From: Gemmatimonadota bacterium
GTDB lineage: Bacteria > Gemmatimonadota > Gemmatimonadetes > Longimicrobiales > Gaopeijiaceae
Length of the DNA: 8,404 nt
Reading direction: 5' to 3'
Assembly: GCA_030550695.1 (NCBI GenBank)
Contig: JAUQOX010000117.1
Span: 1-8,404 of the forward strand
Part shown: one piece after another, positions 1 to 5,607 of the stretch
How positions within the stretch are numbered: position 1 is the first letter of the stretch
Layout: the number at the start of each line of letters is the position of its first letter
Program-made: the position numbers and the translations under genes
Notes under the pieces: generated by a model
The model's input: only the letters and a program-made list of their open reading frames with translations
What the model was told of the DNA's origin: nothing
The model's database searches: none

Positions 1-198
1 CAAGTCCTGCGCCCGGTCCGGATCGCCGGTGCGGCGGGCGATGAAGTTGAGGAGCCGGTCCCGGTAACGATGATAAAGTTCCTGGAACGATCCCGGCCGA
101 CCCTCCAGATGAGCCTCCACCAGCTCTTCGTCCGTGAGGTCGGCGAGGGGGCGAACGTCCCTGAGGAGATCCTGGTCCGGGAGAGTCAGCTTGGGCAT
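1..198 (-). CDS. ECF-family RNA polymerase sigma factor, N-terminal part (cut by window start)
   Basis: The minus strand reads open from an ATG at 198-196 to the window edge, giving 66 residues. The N-terminus MPKLTLPDQDLL leads into an ECF sigma region 2: LTDEELVEAH (21-30), an acidic/glycine turn, then SFQELYHRYRDRLLNFIARR (about 37-56) and GDPDRAQDL (58-66). This matches the usual ECF pattern in which a 'DxELV..h..G...aF..LY.RY...L..f..r..gd...AxDL' stretch binds core polymerase and begins -10 recognition. Regions 2.3 onward and region 4 lie outside the window. An in-frame ATG nine bases upstream (207-205) is possible. I prefer 198 because AGG at about 208-210 is better spaced for it. The gene diverges from the V4R-like gene at 421 and has a candidate promoter at 276-304. 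No anti-sigma factor is visible here; one could lie beyond the left edge. Confidence 0.85.
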   Translation of the reverse strand, partial: MPKLTLPDQDLLRDVRPLADLTDEELVEAHLEGRPGSFQELYHRYRDRLLNFIARRTGDPDRAQDL

Positions 199-275
199 CG
201 GAACCATCCTGGAGGAAGAGGACCTGGAGGGCCCCTCCCCTCCGTGGTCGGCTTCTGGATTCCTTTTGAGTTTGA

Positions 276-304
276 AATATGCTTTCCTGCGTCTCCCCCG
301 GCAA
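276..304 (-). promoter_or_regulatory. Candidate sigma-70-type promoter for the ECF sigma gene
   Basis: Read on the minus strand, TTGCCG (304-299; 4 of 6 to TTGACA) is followed after exactly 17 bases by CATATT (281-276; 4 of 6 to TATAAT). The -10 lies in the only clearly AT-rich patch (about 260-286) of the divergent intergenic region. The implied start of transcription is near 268, giving a leader of about 70 bases before the ATG at 198. The match is partial, and the housekeeping consensus of this organism is not known from the window. Confidence 0.35.
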
Positions 305-378
305 GGGGCGCCGGCGCGGTACAGGTTGCTTCCTCGGACGGGTGTTTCGACATTAGCCTTGCATACCCAGGCGAACGC

Positions 379-397
379 CCGGGTCGGGAAGACCCGG
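379..397 (+). other. Short perfect stem-loop in the leader of the V4R-like gene
   Basis: CCGGGTC (379-385) pairs perfectly with GACCCGG (391-397) around the five-base loop GGGAA. The structure ends eight bases before the GAGGA ribosome-binding motif at 406-410. There is no T-tract after it, so it does not look like a terminator. It could be a leader hairpin or a protein-binding dyad, or it may be a chance product of high GC. Confidence 0.3.
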
Positions 398-420
398 CCA
401 AGCGTGAGGAATCCCCGGCG

Positions 421-1122
421 GTGTCCGAACCTCCTCCAGCCCAACCCCGTTCCGCGCCGTCCGAGCCGGGAAGGACCCCGGGTTCCCTGTCCGGCTCACG
501 ACAAGGGAAGGCTCAGGTGGCCGCATCGGTGGCCCTGGCCCTTCTGGAGGCCATCCGACTTCAAGACGCCCCGGGTGAGGTGCTGGACGACGAGGACCCC
601 GCGAAAACCCTTCCTCGGCGCCTCGGCCTGAACGATGTGGTGGAGGCTCAGATCCGGAGGTACCGGGATGAAGCCCGCCGGCACAAGCGGATCACCGAGG
701 GGCAGATCTTGGACCTCGTTCGGCTGGTGGTTCGTCGTCCCGACGCTGAAGAGGTCTTCTTCCGGGCAGGGGAGATGCTGGGCTCGGCCACTCGGGGTCC
801 CTCGTGGGTCTGGCGCCTCCTGCCCCTGGGGATCCGGCTTGCCCTGGCTCGTCGGAGAGTCCGTCGGGCCCTCCGGGGCCTCTTTCGAAGGCGGTTGGGG
901 GGCTTCGGCCGGGGGCCGTTCCGTCTGGAGGCCCGAGGGCATTTCCTTCTGGAGCTCGACCCCGGCGGAGACGCTTGTCATCTCGTTTCGGGTTTGGCCC
1001 AGGGGTACCTGATCGGCCTCTTGGGGAAGGGGGCCCGCGTACGGCACTCGCCCTGCCAGGCGTTGGGTGGGGAACACTGCGCCTGGGTCCTGGAGTCGTC
1101 CGAGGATCCAACGGGGGGTTGA
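421..1122 (+). CDS. V4R-like (4-vinyl reductase type) small-molecule-binding domain protein
   Basis: This is a 233-residue soluble protein starting at a GTG with GAGGA (406-410) ten bases upstream. The first ~31 residues are Pro/Ser/Arg-rich and look disordered. A second start, GTG at 517 with AAGGGAAGG just upstream, would remove this tail and give 201 residues. A helical middle follows (33-125), with LRRLGLNDVVEAQIRRY-like text at about 64-81 and a 'RRPDAEEVFFRAGEMLG' stretch (105-121). Next is an Arg-rich segment (137-165). The C-terminus (166-224) has the V4R layout: G-D-A-C186, GLAQGYLIGLLGK (191-203), then C212-x-A-x-G-G-x-H-C220 followed by a hydrophobic strand. In V4R proteins (bacteriochlorophyll 4-vinyl reductase, sensor N-domains) this end carries paired cysteines and binds small hydrophobic or metal ligands. 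The ligand here is unknown. The gene diverges from an ECF sigma factor and lies 65 bases upstream of bcp on the same strand, so co-transcription is likely. The V4R assignment is by motif only. Confidence 0.7.
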   Translation: MSEPPPAQPRSAPSEPGRTPGSLSGSRQGKAQVAASVALALLEAIRLQDAPGEVLDDEDPAKTLPRRLGLNDVVEAQIRRYRDEARRHKRITEGQILDLVRLVVRRPDAEEVFFRAGEMLGSATRGPSWVWRLLPLGIRLALARRRVRRALRGLFRRRLGGFGRGPFRLEARGHFLLELDPGGDACHLVSGLAQGYLIGLLGKGARVRHSPCQALGGEHCAWVLESSEDPTGG

Positions 1123-1176
1123 GGGGTGCTCAAGCCGGTGGGCTGATGCCTTCCCCTTTGACACCCATGCGGCATA

Positions 1177-1182
1177 GGGAGG
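1177..1182 (+). promoter_or_regulatory. Ribosome-binding site that fixes the bcp start
   Basis: GGGAGG, within the longer match AGGGAGGTGG, ends five bases before the ATG at 1188. It lies downstream of an alternative in-frame ATG at 1167, which makes 1188 the natural start. Confidence 0.75.
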
Positions 1183-1187
1183 TGGTC

Positions 1188-1652
1188 ATGTTGTCTTCGG
1201 GCGATCTGGCTCCCGATTTCGTCCTACCCTCCGATGAGGGACGCCCCGTTCGGTTGTCGGACTTCCGGGGCAAGCGGGTGGTCCTCTACTTCTATCCCAA
1301 GGATGACACCCCCGGGTGTACCACCCAGGCCTGTGATCTCCGGGACCATCTCGGGGTGTTGCAGGAACTCGGGGCGGTGGTTCTGGGCGTTTCCCCCGAC
1401 CCGGTGGCCTCCCATGGAAAGTTCCGGCAGAAGTATGGCCTGAACTTCCCTCTCCTTTCCGACGAAGAGCATCGGGTTGCCGAGACCTACGGGGTCTGGA
1501 AGGAGAAGAACCTTTACGGGAAGAAGACCTGGGGCATCGAGCGGAGCACCTTCCTCATCGACGAAGAGGGTCGGATTCGGGAGGTATGGAGGAAGGTAAA
1601 CCCCAAGGGGCATGCCGAGCGGGTGCGGGAAGCGCTGGCCAACATGGGCTGA
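1188..1652 (+). CDS. bcp: Thioredoxin-dependent thiol peroxidase, BCP/PrxQ-type peroxiredoxin
   Basis: This 154-residue cytoplasmic peroxiredoxin is of normal family length. It reduces hydrogen and organic peroxides using thioredoxin-like electron donors. The thioredoxin-fold core starts with GDLAPDFVLP (5-14) and RLSDFRGKRVVLYFYPKDDT (22-41). The active-site motif TPGCTTQAC places the peroxidatic Cys at C44 and the resolving Cys at C49, the i/i+5 spacing of the atypical two-Cys BCP subgroup. The conserved arginine is R119 in GIERSTFLID (116-125), and the C-terminal helix is HAERVREAL (142-150). All catalytic residues are present, so it should be active. It follows the V4R-like gene by 65 bases on the same strand and may share its transcript. 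The perfect TTGACA at 1158-1163 has no -10 at usable spacing, so I see no separate promoter. A GC-rich hairpin lies right after the stop. Confidence 0.96.
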   Translation: MLSSGDLAPDFVLPSDEGRPVRLSDFRGKRVVLYFYPKDDTPGCTTQACDLRDHLGVLQELGAVVLGVSPDPVASHGKFRQKYGLNFPLLSDEEHRVAETYGVWKEKNLYGKKTWGIERSTFLIDEEGRIREVWRKVNPKGHAERVREALANMG

Positions 1653-1659
1653 GGAGGGG

Positions 1660-1682
1660 CCGGGCCCCTTCGCTGGGCCCGG
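1660..1682. terminator. GC-rich hairpin between convergent genes, possible bidirectional terminator
   Basis: CCGGGCCC (1660-1667) pairs with GGGCCCGG (1675-1682) around a seven-base loop, CTTCGCT. This is an eight-pair, all-GC stem beginning eight bases after the bcp stop codon. The convergent CoA-binding gene ends at 1709, so the stem could end both transcripts. Neither side has a convincing T-run (the plus side continues ACTCCTTGCG). It may work as a hairpin-only or mRNA-end structure instead of a classic intrinsic terminator. Confidence 0.5.
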
Positions 1683-1708
1683 ACTCCTTGCGTTAGCCCC
1701 TTCCTGCC

Positions 1709-2173
1709 TCAGTCAAGACCGAGGGCCTGGTGGACCTTGTAGATACACAGGTCTTGAACGAACGTGATCCCCTCGGCGCGAGCCCGTTGGGCGATCTCGT
1801 CGGCCCGGATCCCCTCCTGTAGCCAGATCACCGGCCTTTCCGGCCGAGCCATGGCCGCCTGGGCCACCCCAGCGGCCTCTTGAGAGGGGCGAAACACCAG
1901 GACCAGATCCACGGGCTCCGTCACCTCGGCCAGACTCGCCCGAGTTTCCCTTCCCAGAATCCGGTCGGTGGCCGGCGTTACGGGAATGATCTCGAATCCT
2001 CGGGCGGCCAGATAGGCAGGGATCCGCCGGGCCGGCTTCTGGGGATCTCGGGAGATCCCGACCACCGCCACCTTCTTGGCGCTTTCCAGGATCTCCCGCA
2101 GCCGCAGGGGCCCCGGATTCCCCGGGTCACGACTCTCGTCCAGGATTTCCCGGAGTCGATCGAGGTTGGTCAT
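1709..2173 (-). CDS. CoA-binding domain protein (CoA_binding_2 / YccU family)
   Basis: This 154-residue cytoplasmic protein has a single Rossmann-like CoA-binding domain. The family is related to the nucleotide-binding part of succinyl-CoA synthetase alpha subunits, and the precise role of the stand-alone members is not settled. A helical N-terminus (1-33) is followed by the glycine motif KVAVVGISRDP (34-44), GFEIIPVTP (59-67), ILG (72-74), VDLVLVFRPS (88-97), IWLQEGI (116-122) and a C-terminal FVQDLCIYKVHQAL (138-151). Several positions that are usually conserved differ: VNP is VTP, the Ser after the RP/KP turn is Ala48, and DRC is DLC (141-143). The start at 2173 has an AAGGAA ribosome-binding motif (2189-2184) ten bases away. 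It is the last gene of the minus-strand ctaA cluster, 72 bases after the DUF420 gene, with a strong hairpin in between. Co-transcription with ctaA is therefore uncertain. Confidence 0.88.
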   Translation of the reverse strand: MTNLDRLREILDESRDPGNPGPLRLREILESAKKVAVVGISRDPQKPARRIPAYLAARGFEIIPVTPATDRILGRETRASLAEVTEPVDLVLVFRPSQEAAGVAQAAMARPERPVIWLQEGIRADEIAQRARAEGITFVQDLCIYKVHQALGLD

Positions 2174-2205
2174 AGGGCGAAGGTTCCTTCCCGAAGGAGA
2201 CGCTT

Positions 2206-2240
2206 CGGCCGGCGGCGGTCTTCGTCGAGCCGCCGGGCCG
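2206..2240 (-). terminator. Strong hairpin just after the DUF420 stop codon
   Basis: CGGCCGGCGGC (2206-2216) pairs with GCCGCC-G-GGCCG (2229-2240), giving 6 + 5 GC-rich pairs separated by one bulged G (2235), with a 12-base loop. On the minus-strand transcript it begins six bases after the DUF420 stop codon (2248-2246). It lies 33 bases before the CoA-binding gene start. No T-run follows, so partial termination, attenuation or 3'-end protection of the ctaA-DUF420 message are all possible. Confidence 0.4.
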
Positions 2241-2245
2241 TGGGG

Positions 2246-2683
2246 TTACAGGTAGCCGTAGACATGGTAGAGGAGGAAATAGACCAAGAGACCTGTGGCC
2301 GATACGTAGATCCAGAGGGGCAACGTCCAGCGGGCCCAACGACGGTGCTCCTGGAACCGGCTTCGCAAGGCCAGGAAAAGAACCCGCAGAACCAGCGGTA
2401 CGATGGCGGCGGCCAGGATCATGTGGGAAAACAAGATGGCATAGTAGACCACCTTGGCCACTCCCTCGCCGGCAAAACGATGGGTGCCGGTGACGGAGAA
2501 TCTCAGGAGGTAGAAGATCAAGAAGAGCGCCGACGCCGCCACGGCGGCCGCCATGGCCCTCCGGTGAGCCGTGGGGTTGTTCCGTCGGATGGCCCCATAG
2601 CCCGCAAGCAAAAGGACGAGGCTGGTGAAATTGAGGGCGGCGTTGACGCGGGCGAGAAGGTCACCCAAGGCTTCAGCGGTCAT
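2246..2683 (-). CDS. DUF420 integral membrane protein, probable heme-copper oxidase assembly factor (CtaM/YozB-like)
   Basis: This 145-residue protein has four predicted membrane spans (about 12-31, 43-62, 80-104, 120-142). The family signature residues are visible: NPTAHRRAM (36-44, H40), LFLIFYLLRF (53-62), THRFAG (67-72, H68), YYAILFSHMILA (80-91, H87), LRSRFQEHRRWARWT-type loop (106-120, H113) and LPLWIYVSATGLLVYFLLYH (121-140, H140). DUF420 members CtaM (Staphylococcus) and YozB (Bacillus) are required for activity of aa3-type oxidases, and the conserved histidines suggest metal or heme contact. Its start overlaps the 3' end of ctaA by 11 bases and has no strong ribosome-binding site of its own, so translation is probably coupled to ctaA. 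This placement supports a role in oxidase maturation. The family call is firm; the exact role here is inferred from relatives and context. Confidence 0.85.
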   Translation of the reverse strand: MTAEALGDLLARVNAALNFTSLVLLLAGYGAIRRNNPTAHRRAMAAAVAASALFLIFYLLRFSVTGTHRFAGEGVAKVVYYAILFSHMILAAAIVPLVLRVLFLALRSRFQEHRRWARWTLPLWIYVSATGLLVYFLLYHVYGYL

Positions 2684-3626
2684 GGGCTACCCGAGTTCCA
2701 GCCCCAAGGACGGGCTCCCCCCCGGAGGCCGGGCCGGGCCCCGGGGCCCAGGTCAGGGTCAGAAGGGCCGTGAGGGTGGCCAGGAGGGAGGCGGCGAGAA
2801 GGGTGTGCAGGGAAACCGGTACCGGGTCCAAGCGCTCCCCTACGGACCAAAAGCCGACGAGGACCTGGGCAGAAACCAGGCCGGCGGCCAGAACCCCCAG
2901 TCGTCGGGTTCGCGGCGTGCCGCCACGCCGAAAAGCCCAGTGGGACACGGTGAGGACCACCCCCAAGAGGAAGACCCCCAGCACTCGATGTGCGAAGTGA
3001 AGGGCTACCAGAGGGTGCTCCAAAGGGGGAATCCACCGCCCCAGGCACAGGGGGATATCCGGGCAAGCCATCCCGGCGTCGGTGTGCCGGACCAGCGCCC
3101 CGAGCAAGGATTGGGCAAACACCAGTCCGACGGCCCCCCCGGCACCGAGGCGGAGAAGACGACGCGAGGAAGCGACCGGTCCGACGGCGTTGTCCCAGCC
3201 GGGCCCAGAAGCCGTGGCCATGGCCGTGTTCAAGGCGAGGAAAAGGAAGGCCAAGGCCAGATGGGATGAGGACACGGCGGTGGGCAGGCCCCAAAGAACC
3301 GTGAGGCCCCCAAGGACGGATTGAACCAGGAGCAGCCCGAGCCCGAGGAGTCCCGCCTTCCGAAGCCACAAAAAACGAGGAGGTTCCCGAAACAGGAGCC
3401 ATACGGAAGCGCCGAAGAGGACCAGGAGGCCCCCGGCCACCAGGCGATGGAGGTGCTCCCAGAACACTCCCCCCACCATCTCGGGGAAGAAGGAGCCGTA
3501 ACAGGTAGGCCAATCGGGGCAAGCCAGGGAAGACTCCGTGGCGTGGACAGCGCTTCCCAGCCAGAGAAGGCCGAGGGTCCACCCAATGGTGACTTGCAAG
3601 GCTCTCGGGTGTTCCAAACGGTTCAT
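2673..3626 (-). CDS. ctaA: Heme A synthase (COX15/CtaA family)
   Basis: This 317-residue inner-membrane enzyme oxidises the C8 methyl group of heme O to a formyl group, giving heme A for cytochrome c oxidase. Eight hydrophobic spans fall at about 11-29, 62-79, 89-112, 118-138, 158-178, 205-225, 242-260 and 272-293, in two homologous four-helix halves. The catalytic-type WEHLHR motif gives E57 and H60. The other likely heme ligands are H122 (SSSHLALAF), H213 (LHFAHR) and H274 (SLHTLLA). Each half has an extracytoplasmic Cys pair with five-residue spacing: C36/C42 (ACPDWPTC) and C188/C194 (ACPDIPLC). The ATG at 3626 has only a G-run as ribosome-binding site, which lies partly inside a dyad (3632-3659). 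The gene overlaps the DUF420 gene by 11 bases. No ctaB (heme O synthase) is present in the window. The last ~25 residues (Pro/Gly-rich) are unconserved-looking tail. Confidence 0.93.
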   Translation of the reverse strand: MNRLEHPRALQVTIGWTLGLLWLGSAVHATESSLACPDWPTCYGSFFPEMVGGVFWEHLHRLVAGGLLVLFGASVWLLFREPPRFLWLRKAGLLGLGLLLVQSVLGGLTVLWGLPTAVSSSHLALAFLFLALNTAMATASGPGWDNAVGPVASSRRLLRLGAGGAVGLVFAQSLLGALVRHTDAGMACPDIPLCLGRWIPPLEHPLVALHFAHRVLGVFLLGVVLTVSHWAFRRGGTPRTRRLGVLAAGLVSAQVLVGFWSVGERLDPVPVSLHTLLAASLLATLTALLTLTWAPGPGPASGGEPVLGAGTRVAHDR

Positions 3627-3631
3627 AGCCC

Positions 3632-3659
3632 CCCAATACCCGGGCGCCCATGGATTGGG
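3632..3659. promoter_or_regulatory. 28-bp imperfect dyad at the ctaA translation start, candidate operator or RNA switch-like hairpin
   Basis: CCCAAT (3632-3637) and ATTGGG (3654-3659) are inverted repeats. They share the same centre (between 3645 and 3646) as the perfect GGGCGCCC palindrome (3642-3649). In all, 11 of 14 symmetric positions pair. The dyad sits 6-33 bases upstream of the ctaA ATG, in the 126-bp region divergent to the ABC exporter. Its downstream arm on the ctaA transcript contains part of the G-run that would serve as ribosome-binding site. Confidence 0.4.
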
Positions 3660-3752
3660 TCCACACCTTCCGCTATGTTGAAAGCTCCTCCCGCGCGAGC
3701 CCCCCGAAGGAAGGCGACGGCCCTCCCCTCCCCTCTCCGGTGATCTTCGGCC

Positions 3753-5582
3753 ATGGACAGGTTGAGCCCACAGGCACAACAGGAGCCCCGCCCAAGCCCG
3801 AAGGAGACGTTCGGGCTTCTGGCCCTCTTGGGGCCCCGGCTGAAGCCCCACCGCCGGGCCCTCGGGGTGGCGGCGGTCCTTCTGCTTGTCTCCACCGGCA
3901 TCGGCCTTGCCTTTCCCCTCGTGGTCCGACGTCTCTTGGACGCTGCCTTCTTGGCCGGCGACGGGACCCTGTTGAACCTCATCGCTTTGGGGCTCCTCGG
4001 CCTTTTCGCCGTGCAGGCGATGGTGAACTTCTTCCAGAGCTACCTCATTGCGGCCACCTCGGAAAAGGTGGTAGCGGATCTGCGGCGCGACCTCTTCAGG
4101 ACTCTGGTCTATCAGCCCCCCGGTTTCTTCGATGTCAGGCGGGTGGGCGAACTCACGTCCAGGATCTCCTCCGACACCGGCCTTATTCAGGGCGTTCTCC
4201 GCTTCGGCATTCCCGAACTCCTGCGGCAGGGGATTTTCCTGGTCGGTGCCCTGGTCCTTGTCACCATCACCCATCCCCATCTCACCCTGGTGACCCTGAC
4301 CGCCATTCCCCTGGCGGCGCTGATAGGTTGGGCCTTCGGCCGACGAGTCCGGAAGCTTACCACCGCCATCCAGGACCTCCTGGCTCAAGCCGTGGCCCGG
4401 GCGGAACAGGTCTTCACCCAGATCCGGACGGTCCAGGCCTTTGGGCGGGAAAATTGGGAGGAGGCACGGTTTGGGGCCGCCGTGACCAAGGTCCGGGACG
4501 AAGGCTTGCGAAGGGCCGTAGCCCGGGCTGCCCTTACCGGGGCCGTGACCTTTGCCGCCTTCGGGGCGGTGGTGCTGGTCCTTTGGGAAGGAGGGCGTCT
4601 GGTGTTGGCCGGGGCCCTGACGCCGGGCACGCTGGTGGCGTTTCTCCTCTATGCCGTGTTCATCGCCGGCGCAGTGACCTCCTTGGCGGGTTTTTGGGGA
4701 AATCTGCAGGAGGCCGCAGGGGCGGCCCGTAGGATTTTCGAGTTGATGAGTCTGCCCCGGGCCATTGCCGATCCCCCCAAACCGAAGCCGCTCCCCTTCC
4801 CGCCCCGGGGAGAGATCCGATACAGGGGGGTGAGCTTCCGCTATGGTCCGCACCTGCCCTGGGTGCTCCAGGATATTCACCTCCACATCCGGGAGGGCGA
4901 GCAGGTGGCCTTGGTGGGAACCTCCGGAGCGGGGAAGAGCACCCTGGCGTCGCTGATCCCCCGCTTCTACGACGTGACCGCAGGAGAACTCCTGGTGGAC
5001 GGGCTGGACGTGCGGGCGGTGGCCCTGGCGGATCTGCGGAGTCGGATCGGCGTGGTGCCCCAAGAGCCCATGTTGTTTGCCGGGACCATCATGGAAAACC
5101 TGGCCTACGGGAAACCGGAAGCCAGCGAGGCTGAGATTGTGGAAGCCGCCAAGGCGGCTCATGCCCACGAGTTCATCTCCGCTCTTCCCGCAGGCTATCA
5201 GCAGATTGTGGGAGAACGAGGGGTAACCCTTTCCGCCGGTCAGCGGCAACGGGTGGCGATAGCCAGGGTCATGCTCCGGCGCCCCGCCATCCTGATCTTG
5301 GACGAGGCTTCTTCCAGTTTGGATGCCGAGAGCGAAGCCTTGGTCCAGGACGCGCTGGAGCGGCTCATGGCGGAGCGGACTACCGTGGTCATCGCTCACC
5401 GGCTGTCCACGGTGATCCGGGCGGACCGCATTCTGGTCTTGGATGGCGGACGAATCGTGGACGAAGGTACCCATGGGGAGTTGTTGGGCCGGAATGACGT
5501 TTACCGAAGATTGTACCAGCGACAGTTCGAGGATGCCCTGGCCTCCGCCCGGGGGAACGGGGGGGGATCGAGGGTCCTGTGA
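3753..5582 (+). CDS. ABC exporter half-transporter, MsbA/ABCB-like (membrane domain fused to ATPase)
   Basis: This 609-residue type IV ABC exporter subunit is of standard length and should act as a homodimer or heterodimer in the inner membrane. The membrane domain covers about 30-325, with spans near 37-57, 73-98, 153-171, 175-195, 260-280 and 292-312. It carries the typical coupling-helix text PGFFDVRRVGELTSRISSD (123-141). The ATPase domain (about 353-590) has the A-loop Tyr364 (FRYG), Walker A GTSGAGKST (389-397), Q-loop Q437 (VVPQEPM), signature LSAGQRQR (493-500, with Ala in place of the usual Gly), Walker B ILILDEA (513-519), D-loop SSLD (521-524) and switch His549 (VIAHRLST). All catalytic residues are present, so the dimer should have two working sites. 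The substrate cannot be deduced; lipid, lipopolysaccharide, peptide or drug export are all compatible. The ATG at 3753 has no strong ribosome-binding site. The gene is followed after 25 bases by the secreted amidohydrolase pair and probably shares their transcript. Its 3' end contains an 8-G run. Confidence 0.93.
   Translation: MDRLSPQAQQEPRPSPKETFGLLALLGPRLKPHRRALGVAAVLLLVSTGIGLAFPLVVRRLLDAAFLAGDGTLLNLIALGLLGLFAVQAMVNFFQSYLIAATSEKVVADLRRDLFRTLVYQPPGFFDVRRVGELTSRISSDTGLIQGVLRFGIPELLRQGIFLVGALVLVTITHPHLTLVTLTAIPLAALIGWAFGRRVRKLTTAIQDLLAQAVARAEQVFTQIRTVQAFGRENWEEARFGAAVTKVRDEGLRRAVARAALTGAVTFAAFGAVVLVLWEGGRLVLAGALTPGTLVAFLLYAVFIAGAVTSLAGFWGNLQEAAGAARRIFELMSLPRAIADPPKPKPLPFPPRGEIRYRGVSFRYGPHLPWVLQDIHLHIREGEQVALVGTSGAGKSTLASLIPRFYDVTAGELLVDGLDVRAVALADLRSRIGVVPQEPMLFAGTIMENLAYGKPEASEAEIVEAAKAAHAHEFISALPAGYQQIVGERGVTLSAGQRQRVAIARVMLRRPAILILDEASSSLDAESEALVQDALERLMAERTTVVIAHRLSTVIRADRILVLDGGRIVDEGTHGELLGRNDVYRRLYQRQFEDALASARGNGGGSRVL
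5559..5566 (+). repeat. Eight-G homopolymer at the 3' end of the ABC exporter gene
   Basis: G5559-G5566 is an uninterrupted run in the Gly-rich tail (GNGGGSRVL, residues 601-609) of the exporter. A one-base slip would change only the last few residues and move the stop. This would have little effect on the ATPase domain but could affect the spacing to the next gene. Confidence 0.9.
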
Positions 5583-5591
5583 AGCGCCAGG

Positions 5592-5597
5592 AAGGAG
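5592..5597 (+). promoter_or_regulatory. Ribosome-binding site of the first amidohydrolase gene
   Basis: AAGGAG lies four bases before a GTG (5602) and ten bases before an in-frame ATG (5608). Either may be used; the two products differ only by two residues at the signal peptide N-terminus. Confidence 0.6.
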
Positions 5598-5607
5598 CCG
5601 TGTGAGG

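Noticed and set aside
70..420. N-terminal extension of the V4R-like protein from an ATG at 70
   Set aside because: It would run antisense over the sigma factor gene and through its promoter region, and the translation is low-complexity. GTG 421 (or 517) with a ribosome-binding site is a better start.
1158..1163. Perfect TTGACA hexamer before bcp
   Set aside because: No -10-like hexamer lies 16-18 bases downstream (that position is the GGAGGTGG ribosome-binding site), so a sigma-70 promoter is not supported.
804..1187. N-terminal extension of the BCP peroxiredoxin
   Set aside because: It overlaps the V4R-like gene in another frame, and the 154-residue product from 1188 has normal length and a near-ideal ribosome-binding site.
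3660..3752. Possible promoter around TATGTT (3674-3679) for the ABC exporter
   Set aside because: The hexamer is only 4 of 6 to the -10 consensus, and the bases 17 upstream (TGGATT) do not resemble a -35.
3650..4732. Open frame of 360 codons overlapping the exporter gene in a different plus-strand frame
   Set aside because: The translation is Gly/Arg/Pro/His-rich without domains and lies within the exporter coding region.
2673..5474. A 933-codon open frame on the minus strand running antisense through the exporter gene into ctaA
   Set aside because: Only the last 317 codons (ctaA) read like a protein. The upstream part is Gly/Pro/His/Gln-rich, lacks any domain and lies opposite an ABC exporter with all motifs. 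It is a by-product of high-GC codon bias.
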